NCBI GenBank assembly: GCA_012837155.1
Contig: CP051546.1
Location: forward strand, 715,474-779,473
Source: Flavobacterium sp.
GTDB taxonomy: Bacteria > Bacteroidota > Bacteroidia > Flavobacteriales > Flavobacteriaceae
Length of the DNA: 64,000 nt
Reading direction: 5' to 3'
Shown in pieces: positions 56,660-64,000 of the stretch. A model generated the notes under the pieces. That model saw only the letters and a program-made list of their open reading frames with translations. It had not been told where the DNA came from and did no database searches. Position 1 is the first letter of the stretch. Each line of letters begins with the position of its first letter. The translations under genes and the position numbers were made by a program.

Positions 56660-57361
56660 ATGCGATTCTTTCTTACTTGTTTCCTTTTCTTCTTGGCTTT
56701 TCCTGTTTTTTCGCAAGAAGACACCATCAAAGAAGATGCTCCAAAAATAAAAATAGATTCTCTTTATAGAGAAGATCAGTTTTATTTTGGATTTAACTTT
56801 AATACATTACAAAACAAACCTGCAAATTTAACTCAAGACAAATTTTCGTCGAGTTTTTCTCTAGGATTCCTTCGGGATATACCCATCAATAAAAATAGAA
56901 CCATTGCAATAGCTCCGGGGCTTGGGTTTAGTTACAACAATTACAATCAGAATATTGCCATTACAGAGCTCAATAAAATTCCAGTTTACACGATTATCGA
57001 TTCTAAAACAGCATACAATAAAAACAAATTCTCTCAATTTTTAGTTGAAGTTCCCATTGAGTTTAGATGGCGCACATCAACGTATGAAAGTCATAAATTT
57101 TGGAGGATTTACGGAGGATTCAAAATGGGTTATTTGTTATATGACAAATCCGTTTATAAAGACGCTCATGGCAAAATAATTGTTACAAACAATAAAGATT
57201 TTAATAAGTTTCAGTATGGAGCCTACATTTCTTCGGGTTACAACACCATAAACATTTCTGTTTACTATGGTTTAAATTCATTGTTTAAATCGGCAAAAAT
57301 AGGGAACGAATCCTTGAATATACATTCACTAAACATCGGGATTATCTTCTATATTTTATAG
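56660..57361 (+). CDS. Outer-membrane beta-barrel protein (OMP_b-brl_2, PorT-like)
   Basis: The 233-residue protein has a signal peptide (RFFLTCFLFFLAFPVFSQ, cut after FSQ) and a barrel of eight or so strands: YFGFNFNTL, FSLGFLRDIP, IAPGLGFSYNN, FLVEVPIEFRW, IYGGFKMGYLLY, YGAYISSGYN, ISVYYGLNSLF, NIGIIFYIL. It resembles the PF13568 family, to which PorT (a gliding and type IX secretion protein) belongs, but I cannot assign it to PorT itself. The frame opens at 56510 inside the tRNA; ATG 56660 precedes the signal peptide. Confidence 0.82.
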   Translation: MRFFLTCFLFFLAFPVFSQEDTIKEDAPKIKIDSLYREDQFYFGFNFNTLQNKPANLTQDKFSSSFSLGFLRDIPINKNRTIAIAPGLGFSYNNYNQNIAITELNKIPVYTIIDSKTAYNKNKFSQFLVEVPIEFRWRTSTYESHKFWRIYGGFKMGYLLYDKSVYKDAHGKIIVTNNKDFNKFQYGAYISSGYNTINISVYYGLNSLFKSAKIGNESLNIHSLNIGIIFYIL

Positions 57362-57959
57362 CCAAAAACGCAACAAAAGAAGTTGGGGAACAATTCCTAA
57401 AAAAAAACCAATTATTAATTCTTTGTTTGTATGGGCTTTCATTTCTAAGCGAGAGGAGGCGACAACGCCATTCATTAAAACTAAAAAAACAATTAAATTA
57501 ATATTCTGAATTTGATTGTGAATGCTTAAGCCAATAGTATAAAGCGTTAAGGCACTTAGGCTCATCAAATGAAGACTGGTTTTTGTTTTAAAAAATAATA
57601 AAACATACGCCAAAAAAGTACTCAACAATCCGCCTAAAAAGAAAAAATACAGCTCAGGATAAGACGCTACCGTGGTACTTTTTCTAATTAATAAACAATC
57701 AAGAAACATTGAATAATTAGTGGAATTTTGCGTTGTGATATTTCCGAAACCATAACAGAATCAACCTTTCCAGTAGCATGTAACACAAAAAAAGAAGCAT
57801 TGGAATAAGAATCGTGATAATCATTATTTGAAAAATAATAAAATACTTTTCAGGGTTTTCAAAATACGACCCATTCAAAAAAAAGTAAATCAAGGCAGCA
57901 TAAACCGGAATGAATATCGGATGAAATATATAGGAAAAAAGGGGAAGAAGTTTTTTCAA
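57356..57959 (-). CDS. Integral membrane protein (two frameshifts)
   Basis: Two lost bases (runs 57786-57792 and 57690-57691) rejoin the fragments to 202 codons. The repaired protein begins LLPLFSYIFHPIFIPVYAAL, has six or so membrane helices and a conserved-looking cytoplasmic loop DSVMVSEISQRKIPLIIQ between helices 2 and 3, and ends LGIVPQLLLLRFWL. The His-Pro in the first helix and the small-residue spacing resemble PAP2-like phosphatase cores, but the phosphatase motifs are not seen. Function unknown. It overlaps the OMP gene end by 6 bp (convergent). Confidence 0.72.
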
Positions 57960-57972
57960 GAGTTATTGTTTT

Positions 57973-58164
57973 TTATCCAATTGCATCAAACAAATACACT
58001 AGAGAGGTTATTGTAAGACCTATTATAATTATCCAATTACTGACAATTCCAATATATGTATCAGGTTTATAAAATCCTTCAGCTTTTTCTTTTCTCACGT
58101 TTATCCACCATTTATTAAATAGGTAATAAGCAAATGCCACCACTGCAAATAAAAAACTATTCAA
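57973..58164 (-). CDS. Small membrane protein, 63 residues
   Basis: Two hydrophobic segments (residues 3-17 and 40-60) flank a basic cytoplasmic loop, WWINVRKEKAEGFYKPDTY. It lies between rpoN and the 201-residue membrane protein gene on the same strand, 13 bp from the latter. No family recognised. Its composition and position favour a real gene, though a homologue search is the test. Confidence 0.5.
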   Translation of the reverse strand: MNSFLFAVVAFAYYLFNKWWINVRKEKAEGFYKPDTYIGIVSNWIIIIGLTITSLVYLFDAIG

Positions 58165-58192
58165 TCCATAATGCTTTGTTTATCAATACCCA

Positions 58193-58227
58193 AATCTGAA
58201 ATCAAAAATCGTTAATCTGCAATCTAA
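58193..58227. repeat. Heptamer array after rpoN
   Basis: Units aatctga, aatcaaa, aatcgtt, aatctgc, aatctaa, five in phase, ending 5 bp before the rpoN stop codon. The words match the hemW array (aatcaaa, aatctgc), so the same family appears coding and non-coding. Confidence 0.88.
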
Positions 58228-58232
58228 AACCC

Positions 58233-59708
58233 CTACATTTTCTTCCTCATTCTCGCCACAGGAATATCGAGTTGCTCTCGGTATTTTGCGATGGTTCTTC
58301 GGGCAATTGGGTAGCCTTTTTCTAAGAGAATTTCGGCTAGTTGATCATCCGGAAGTGGTTTGTGTTTGTCCTCGTCTTCGATCACATTTTGTAGAATTTT
58401 CTTGATTTCGAGGGTCGAAACATCTTCGCCTTGATCGTTTTTCATCGCTTCAGAGAAAAATTCTTTGATTAGTTTTGTTCCGTAAGGTGTTTCTACATAT
58501 TTACTATTTGCCACGCGCGAAATGGTCGAAATATCAAGTCCAACTAAATCAGCAATATCTTTTAAAATCATTGGTTTTAGTTTGGTTTCATCGCCTTCAA
58601 GAAAATAGTCTCGTTGGTAATGCATAATCGCGTTCATCGTGACATAAAGCGTTTCTTGGCGTTGTTTGATGGCATCGATAAACCATTTAGCCGAATCTAG
58701 TTTTTGCTTGATAAATTGAACGGCGTCCTTTTGTGCATTCGATTTGTCACGGGAATTTTTATAGGTTTGCATCATTTCCTGATAATCTTTAGAAACGTGT
58801 AATGACGGTGCATTTCTGCCATTTAAAGTTAAAATCAATTCTTCGTCATCAATTCGAATGGCAAAATCAGGAACCACATGTTCTGTAATTTTATTACTTC
58901 CTGTAAAAGAGCCGCCTGGTTTTGGGTTTAGTTTTTCTATTTCGTGAATAGCGGTTTTGAGTTGCTCATTCGAAACAGCATATTTTTGTAATAATTTATC
59001 GTAATGTTTTTTTGTAAAAGCGTCAAATTGATTTTCGATAATATCTATTGCTAGAGCCACGTATTCCGTGGGGGTTTTGTGCTTTAATTGCAACAGTAGG
59101 CATTCTTGTAAATCGCGTGCGCCAACTCCAGAAGGTTCTAATTCATGGATGATGTTTAGCATTCTTTCGACTGTTTTTTCGTCGGTGTAAATAGCTTGTG
59201 TAAACGCCATATCATCAACAATATCGGTAATACTTCGTCGGATATAGCCCATGTCGTCGATGCTTCCCACAAGAAATTCTGCAATTTCTCGCTCGCTGTC
59301 ATTCAATATAAAGGTATTGAGCTGATTGATTAAATCTTGATGAAAACTAATTGGCGCCACTAGCGGCGACTCACGTTCCTCATCATCATCACTATAATTA
59401 TTAACTTGGGTTTTATAATCGGGTGTTTCGTCTCCGTTTAAATATTCGTCGATGTTAATGTCGCTCGTATCTTCATTATCATTGTCGTCATAATCGTCAA
59501 ATTCGTCATTAGAGTCATCGTTATCGAATTCGTCTTTATCGTAAATTTCTTCCTCATCTGTTCCTGCTTCTAAAGCTGGATTTTCATTCATTTCCTCCAA
59601 CAAACGTTGTTCAAAAGCTTGTGTAGGCAATTGGATTAACTTCATCAACTGGATTTGTTGTGGAGATAATTTTTGTGAAAGTTTAAGATTTAGAAATTGC
59701 TTTAACAT
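58233..59708 (-). CDS. rpoN: RNA polymerase sigma-54 factor
   Basis: The 491-residue protein has an N-terminal Gln/Leu-rich activator-interacting region (LNLKLSQKLSPQQIQLMKLI), an acidic spacer (about 55-105, many Asp/Asn), and the core-binding region (ELEPSGVGARDLQECLLLQL). The C-terminal DNA-binding part has LVGLDISTISRVANSKYVET and the RpoN box RRTIAKYREQL. It needs an AAA+ enhancer-binding protein, none of which is in the window. Length is typical. Confidence 0.96.
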   Translation of the reverse strand: MLKQFLNLKLSQKLSPQQIQLMKLIQLPTQAFEQRLLEEMNENPALEAGTDEEEIYDKDEFDNDDSNDEFDDYDDNDNEDTSDINIDEYLNGDETPDYKTQVNNYSDDDEERESPLVAPISFHQDLINQLNTFILNDSEREIAEFLVGSIDDMGYIRRSITDIVDDMAFTQAIYTDEKTVERMLNIIHELEPSGVGARDLQECLLLQLKHKTPTEYVALAIDIIENQFDAFTKKHYDKLLQKYAVSNEQLKTAIHEIEKLNPKPGGSFTGSNKITEHVVPDFAIRIDDEELILTLNGRNAPSLHVSKDYQEMMQTYKNSRDKSNAQKDAVQFIKQKLDSAKWFIDAIKQRQETLYVTMNAIMHYQRDYFLEGDETKLKPMILKDIADLVGLDISTISRVANSKYVETPYGTKLIKEFFSEAMKNDQGEDVSTLEIKKILQNVIEDEDKHKPLPDDQLAEILLEKGYPIARRTIAKYREQLDIPVARMRKKM

Positions 59709-60288
59709 ACAGTAGAGTTATAGGTTTAAGGTTGTAAAGGTGCATAATTTCAACAGCTTTAAACATTAAATTTAGGACAAAATAGATTCTGTTTTTAGTA
59801 TTGTTGTAGAAAGATTAGCTTTTTTATGATTTTTCAAATAACCGTTTATTGAATTGTATAGCAAGCTCCAATTGCTGTCAGCAACAGCAATAGCTCTCTT
59901 GATCATTGCTCGGAGTATTATATTTTTCATTTTGTGAAAAGTTTAAACAAAATTAGTATTTTTTATTTTAGCAAAAAATTAAAAAGTGAAGGCGCTATTT
60001 TCTTGCTTCCTTGGTTCCTCAAACTAAAGAATAATAGGATTAATGACAGCTATAAAATAGCTTTAGTCATCATATTTGCTTCGATTATTCTTAAAAAAAG
60101 ACCATCCGTTACTTTGCGTTAGCTGTATAGCGTTTAAATAGTATTCTTTGTTATGTAGCATTAATCACAATTTACATCAGGCAATAAGTGTATTTAGAAT
60201 TCTTAATACTTGATTTAACAACAATTTAATTGCTTTATGAAATTAAGTGTAAATCAATAGTTTTAAAAGCATACTAAAAAAGCATAAA
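59709..60288. other. 580-bp gap between rpoN and the XRE gene
   Basis: No supportable gene. It contains a short hairpin ATTGCTG / CAGCAAT at 59871-59891 within a region of repeated ctc/agc words. A 62-codon ORF (59934-60122) has no feature suggesting it is real. The rpoN and XRE promoters must lie here, but I see no exact TAnnTTTG in the right places. Confidence 0.5.
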
Positions 60289-60660
60289 ATGAATACTTCA
60301 GTAGTTGTAGTTGGCATTAAACTCAAACACCTTCGTAAAAATAAAGGAGTGTCTCAAGAGCAAGTTGCAAAATATCTTGAGGTGTCTCAAGCTGCCTATG
60401 CTAGAATGGAAAAGGGTAAAAGCCATTCTTGGGCTACTCATATTGAAAAAATATGTGAATTTTTCGAAATTACTCCAGTAGAATTGGTCAAAAATGAAAC
60501 TACAACAACCGAAACTATTAATGCAATTAATGATTTGGGGAATGCCGAAATGGTAAATCAACTTTCAAAAAAACTAATGGAGCAGTATGAAGAAAGAATA
60601 AAAGAGCTCAAAGAAAATATTATAGCACTCAAAGTCAGTCTAAAAAAATATGAGAAATAG
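60289..60660 (+). CDS. XRE-family helix-turn-helix regulator
   Basis: The 123-residue protein has an HTH_3 domain (KLKHLRKNKGVSQEQVAKYL, then EVSQAAYARMEKGKSH) over residues 10-65 and a C-terminal helical segment (MEQYEERIKELKENIIALKV) with a coiled-coil pattern for dimerisation. No ligand domain is attached. It ends at the hairpin shared with lysC. Targets unknown. Confidence 0.88.
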   Translation: MNTSVVVVGIKLKHLRKNKGVSQEQVAKYLEVSQAAYARMEKGKSHSWATHIEKICEFFEITPVELVKNETTTTETINAINDLGNAEMVNQLSKKLMEQYEERIKELKENIIALKVSLKKYEK

Positions 60661-60695
60661 TAATTTTATACCAAAAATGATTTCTCAATTAAAAA

Positions 60696-60727
60696 ACGAA
60701 GCAATCCCAAAAGACAGATTGCTTCGT
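60696..60727. terminator. Hairpin between XRE and lysC
   Basis: ACGAAGCAATC / GATTGCTTCGT 11-bp stem with a 10-nt loop, followed by ctgtttta on the plus strand and aaaaaa on the other side. The stem is a copy of the word at 21655. It probably terminates the convergent XRE and lysC transcripts. Confidence 0.65.
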
Positions 60728-60789
60728 CTGTTTTATATTGCTTGCGTCACAAATTTTGAAACCTGTAAACTATTTTCAGGATAGTTATC

Positions 60790-62044
60790 CTAATTTTCTT
60801 TCGTTACAATTTGCATGGTTTCTCGGCTCACTTGTTTTAGAATTACGGTTTTGTTTTCCTCAACGGTGTGTGCTGCTTTTTCATCAAAATGGCGAATGGT
60901 GTATAGAGTTACGCCTTCGGTATAATCGACTTTGAATTTTTTGGATAAAAGGGTATTTAACTCCTTAAAATTTCCAAATTTATCCTCAACACAAACAGAA
61001 AAGCTAATGGCAGAATTCTGGATTAAGTTTACTTTTAGTTTAAATTGATGGAACAGAGCAAAGATTTCACTGATATTTTCTTCCATAATAAAGGAAAAAT
61101 CTATAGACGAAAGCGAAATCAACAATTGATCTCTCTTTACAATAAAACAAGGCATATAAGGTTCTAAGTCGGCACCTTTTGCAACACTAGTTCCTTGTAA
61201 CATTGGATTTATAAATGATTTTACATACAAAGGAATTTCTTTTTTTGTAAAGGTTGTAAGGTTTTAGGATGGATAACGGTTGCTCCATAAAAAGCTAATT
61301 CTATGGCTTCGCGATACGAAATTTGATTCAGTAAACTTGCATTTTCAAAATATCTAGGATCGGCATTCATGACTCCAGGAACGTCTTTCCAGATGGTTAC
61401 ACTTTCGGCATTCAAGCAATAAGCGAAAATGGCAGCGGTATAATCTGACCCTTCTCGACCCAAGGTTGTGGTAAAATTATTCTCGTCTGAACCCAAAAAC
61501 CCTTGTGTAATATTCAATGCTTTTAGCTTTATGTTTTTCGAAATATTTTTTTGGTTAATTCCCAATCTACTTCGGCATCTCTATAATTTGAATTGGTTTT
61601 TATAAAGTTTCTCACGTCTAACCATTGGGTTTGTATGCCCATAAAATTCATAAAATGACTCAAAATAGTGGTCGAAATTAATTCGCCATAGCTCACGATT
61701 TGGTCATAAACAAAATTATAGTTTGGTGATTTATTGTGGTTCAAGAAATATTCTAAGTCTGAAAATTGCTTATTTACGGCAGAGAAAACATCATTTTTTT
61801 CGTCCTCGAATAAGTCTAAAAGAATTTGATTATGGTATTTTTTTACCTCTTGAACGGATGATTTTAATTCTGGAGATTTGTCGAAATAATTTTTTATGAC
61901 TACTTCAAGGGCATTCGTAGTTTTTCCCATAGCCGAAACCACTAATAAGACATTCTCGTAACCCACTTTTTGTAAAACGCCGTATACGTTTTTAATTCCT
62001 TCGGCATCTTTCACAGAAGCGCCGCCAAATTTGAATACTCTCAT
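60790..62044 (-). CDS. lysC: Aspartate kinase (two frameshifts)
   Basis: Repaired length is 418 residues. The N-terminal kinase domain starts RVFKFGGASVKDAEGI and has VVSAMGKTTNALE, SYGELIST and TTLGREGSDYTAAIFA, ending with GVMNADPR. Two ACT domains at the C-terminus follow the KGADLEPYMPCFIVKRDQ segment. Lost bases in runs 61546-61552 and 61240-61246 break the frame and are the usual homopolymer type. It phosphorylates aspartate for lysine, threonine and methionine synthesis. The ACT region suggests feedback control by an amino acid. Confidence 0.92.
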
Positions 62045-62066
62045 ATTTTTATAAAAAATTGTAATT

Positions 62067-62547
62067 TTATTTTAATCTATTGTCTACGAAATAGTTAATT
62101 TCGGATTCATTCATCTGTGCTAAATACCAATCTTTGAGAACTTTTGCGCCCGATTTTTCATAAAATTCTATTGCCGAAGTGTTCCAATCGAGAACATGCC
62201 AATCAATTCTTCGAACCTTGTCTTTTTTTTCCTTGTTTAATCACTTCAGAATACAAAGCATATCCCAAACCTGTTCCACGCATTTCATCTTTTACGATTA
62301 AATCTTCTAAATGAATTATCTTTCCTTTCCAAGTCGAATAGCGATAATAATACAAAGCAATCCCTACAATTTGTTTTTCGACTTCGGCAACAAAAACATG
62401 AAATAATGGAACTGGACCAAAACCATCCCGAATTAAATCTTCGACTGTAACTAAAACAGCATCAGGTGCCTTTTCGAAATGAGCCAATTCTTGAATAAGC
62501 CCTAAAACGGCTTCCATATCTTCGGGCATTCCTTTTCTAATTGTCAT
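62067..62547 (-). CDS. GNAT family N-acetyltransferase (one frameshift)
   Basis: Repaired to 159 residues by removing one base from the T8 run 62223-62230. It has the N-terminal IRKGMPEDMEAVLGLIQELA, the acetyl-CoA loop KDEMRGTGLGYALYSEVIK, and a C-terminal strand-helix DWHVLDWNTSAIEFYEKSGA. It resembles spermidine/spermine acetyltransferase-type GNATs (SSAT-like), but the substrate is not certain. It lies 22 bp upstream of lysC on the same strand, so the two may be co-transcribed. Confidence 0.88.
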
Positions 62548-62717
62548 AATTTCTTATTTATAATTGTTTGTCGGCATGAAAAAGAATGCTTTTATTTGGA
62601 AAATTTAATACTTTAGGTGGCAAATATACAATTCTGATAAACGAACTAAATAAAATAAAATCATTTTCACAAAAAATCCGATATTTGTGACTTCAAAACA
62701 ACTACAACGATTTCGTA

Positions 62718-63725
62718 ATGGAAGAACACAAAAAGACTTTAGGAGAATTTATCATCGAAAACCAAAACGCTTTTCAATATTCGTCAGGAGAATTATCTCG
62801 AATTATCAATTCTATTCGCTTAGCTGCCAAAGTAGTAAATTACAAAGTAAATAAAGCAGGTTTGGTCGATATTGTTGGTGCGGTAGGGGAGCAAAACATT
62901 CAGGGCGAAGATCAACAAAAACTCGACGTTTATGCGAATGAAGTCTTTATTCAAACCTTGATTAATCGCGAAATCGTATGTGGTATTGCTTCTGAAGAAA
63001 GTGACGATTTTATAACTGTGCAAGGTTCTGACAACGGGCATAACAATAAATACGTTATTTTAATGGATCCGCTCGATGGCTCATCAAACATTGATGTTAA
63101 TGTCTCGGTAGGTACTATTTTTTCGGTTTATAGACGAGTAACTCCAGTAGGAACTCCAGTAACTTTAGAAGATTTTTTGCAGCCTGGAATCAATCAGGTA
63201 GCCGCTGGATATGTGATTTATGGAACATCGACCATGCTGGTTTATACGACTGGTTTTGGCGTAAATGGATTTACCTTAAATCCAGCCATTGGGACTTTTT
63301 ATTTATCTCATCCGAATATGAAATTCTCGAAAGATGGCTCTATCTACTCTATAAACGAAGGGAATTATGTTCATTTTCCGCAAGGAGTGAAAGATTATTT
63401 AAAATATTGCCAGCTAGAAGAAGGCGACCGACCTTATACTTCGAGATATATAGGGAGTCTAGTTTCTGATATTCATAGAAACATGATTAAGGGTGGAATT
63501 TATTTGTATCCAACGAGCACAAAAGCGCCAAAAGGGAAATTGCGATTGCTTTACGAATGCAATCCAATGGCTTTTATAACCGAACAAGCCGGAGGGAAAG
63601 CATCCGATGGATTTAATAGAATCATGGAGATTTTGCCTACGGAATTACACGAAAGAGTCCCTTTTTTCTGCGGAAGCTACAACATGGTCGAAAAAGCCGA
63701 AGAATTTATGAGCAAAGCAAAATAG
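62718..63725 (+). CDS. fbp: Class I fructose-1,6-bisphosphatase
   Basis: The 335-residue protein has IASEESDDF (metal Glu), [20 protein letters not shown] (the D-P-L-D-G-S-S-N signature), and [23 protein letters not shown] towards the C-terminus, with the catalytic Lys and Glu. Gluconeogenic enzyme converting fructose-1,6-bisphosphate to fructose-6-phosphate. Length is typical. Transcription is divergent from the GNAT gene; no exact -7 element is seen but GATATTTG lies near 62688. Confidence 0.96.
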   Translation: MEEHKKTLGEFIIENQNAFQYSSGELSRIINSIRLAAKVVNYKVNKAGLVDIVGAVGEQNIQGEDQQKLDVYANEVFIQTLINREIVCGIASEESDDFITVQGSDNGHNNKYVILMDPLDGSSNIDVNVSVGTIFSVYRRVTPVGTPVTLEDFLQPGINQVAAGYVIYGTSTMLVYTTGFGVNGFTLNPAIGTFYLSHPNMKFSKDGSIYSINEGNYVHFPQGVKDYLKYCQLEEGDRPYTSRYIGSLVSDIHRNMIKGGIYLYPTSTKAPKGKLRLLYECNPMAFITEQAGGKASDGFNRIMEILPTELHERVPFFCGSYNMVEKAEEFMSKAK

Positions 63726-63749
63726 CATTTCTTTTCCTTACGAGAGAAA

Positions 63750-64000
63750 TTATTTGTTCATGTGTTCCATTTCGTAGATAAAAGTATCCAAGTCTACTTT
63801 TTTATCAATCAACGAAAGGGCTTTGTCAACAATATAATTTACATTTTCTGGAGTAAATCCCAAAGCTAAACTTAATCTTCGCAACATTGCATCCTGCTTG
63901 TCGCCTAGATGGTGATCCGTATGCACCATTCTGGCCAAATCATACAAACGTTCAATCCTTTGCGTGCGCAAATAAGGAGGATTGATAGGATATTTTAATG
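63750..64000 (-). CDS. TerB-like protein, C-terminal part (cut by window edge)
   Basis: The frame is open to the right edge with no start codon of its own in the window. The 83 visible residues include PINPPYLRTQRIERLYDLAR, then MVHTDHHLGDKQDAMLRRLS and a final LSLIDKKVDLDTFIYEMEHM. This resembles the C-terminal half of the TerB-like tellurite-resistance family (DnaJ-like, metal-binding helices). Function of chromosomal TerB homologues is unclear. It ends 24 bp from the fbp end, convergent. Confidence 0.7.
   Translation of the reverse strand, partial: LKYPINPPYLRTQRIERLYDLARMVHTDHHLGDKQDAMLRRLSLALGFTPENVNYIVDKALSLIDKKVDLDTFIYEMEHMNK

Noticed and set aside
59934-60122. 62-codon plus-strand ORF in the rpoN-XRE gap
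   Set aside because: No promoter, start context or recognisable sequence; starts within AT-rich intergenic DNA.

Overview
This is an AT-rich, gene-dense chromosomal window from a member of the Flavobacteriaceae, most likely a Flavobacterium-type organism. The evidence is the set of proteins typical of the group (DUF3098 beside FtsX, a glycosyltransferase-117/DUF2723 protein, DUF3078, OMP_b-brl_2, TPR-CHAT), promoters of the Bacteroidetes form (TTG, about 19 bp, then TAnnTTTG), and start codons in A-rich context without Shine-Dalgarno sequences. Most genes are core housekeeping genes.

Layout. 1-6784: a truncated RND exporter, pyrH-frr, a K+-channel-like protein, a candidate 25-residue microprotein, and the tight minus-strand run ftsX-DUF3098-uppP-truB. 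6981-17329: leuS, a zinc metallopeptidase, an IS630-family element with complete ends, ogt, a DEDD exonuclease, a SpmA/SpmB-type membrane protein, mazEF and class I fumarase. 17409-25737: metG, a metallophosphoesterase, a cysteine-less thioredoxin, a polysaccharide deacetylase and a large GT117 membrane protein. 25975-34516: tRNA-Gln, rimP-nusA-infB behind an attenuator-like hairpin, mutY, HU, a 30-residue COX24-like basic protein and rng. 34631-45434: SIMPL protein, tadA, dxs, a DUF3078 outer-membrane protein, the minus-strand run ruvC-hemW-DUF4260-mmcQ-dgt, a membrane protein plus glycosyltransferase pair, and an Lrp regulator. 45466-53316 is the most unusual part. 53446-64000: tatD, an acyltransferase, asparaginase, tRNA-Ser, an outer-membrane barrel, membrane proteins, rpoN, an XRE regulator, lysC, a GNAT, fbp and a partial TerB-like gene.

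The 45466-53316 locus combines an ECF-type sigma factor, a membrane TPR protein that looks like an anti-sigma factor, a lipoprotein, a PKD-domain protein ending in a probable outer-membrane barrel, a secreted TPR-CHAT (caspase-like) protease with a C-terminal membrane anchor, and a retropepsin-like aspartic protease whose start codon overlaps the CHAT stop codon. A 30-bp direct repeat lies twice in the divergent promoter region. I read it as a candidate envelope protease signalling system.

Two window-wide patterns matter for anyone using this annotation. First, I find about 29 single-base length changes at short homopolymers that break otherwise intact genes, including essential ones (leuS, metG, dxs, lysC). 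These are almost certainly sequencing or assembly errors, so broken genes are given as single features with the break positions. Second, degenerate arrays with a strict 7-bp period recur in intergenic gaps and inside reading frames (leuS, hemW, a deacetylase, a glycosyltransferase and its neighbour). Other dispersed palindromic words and one probable structured repeat (50538-50611) are also present.
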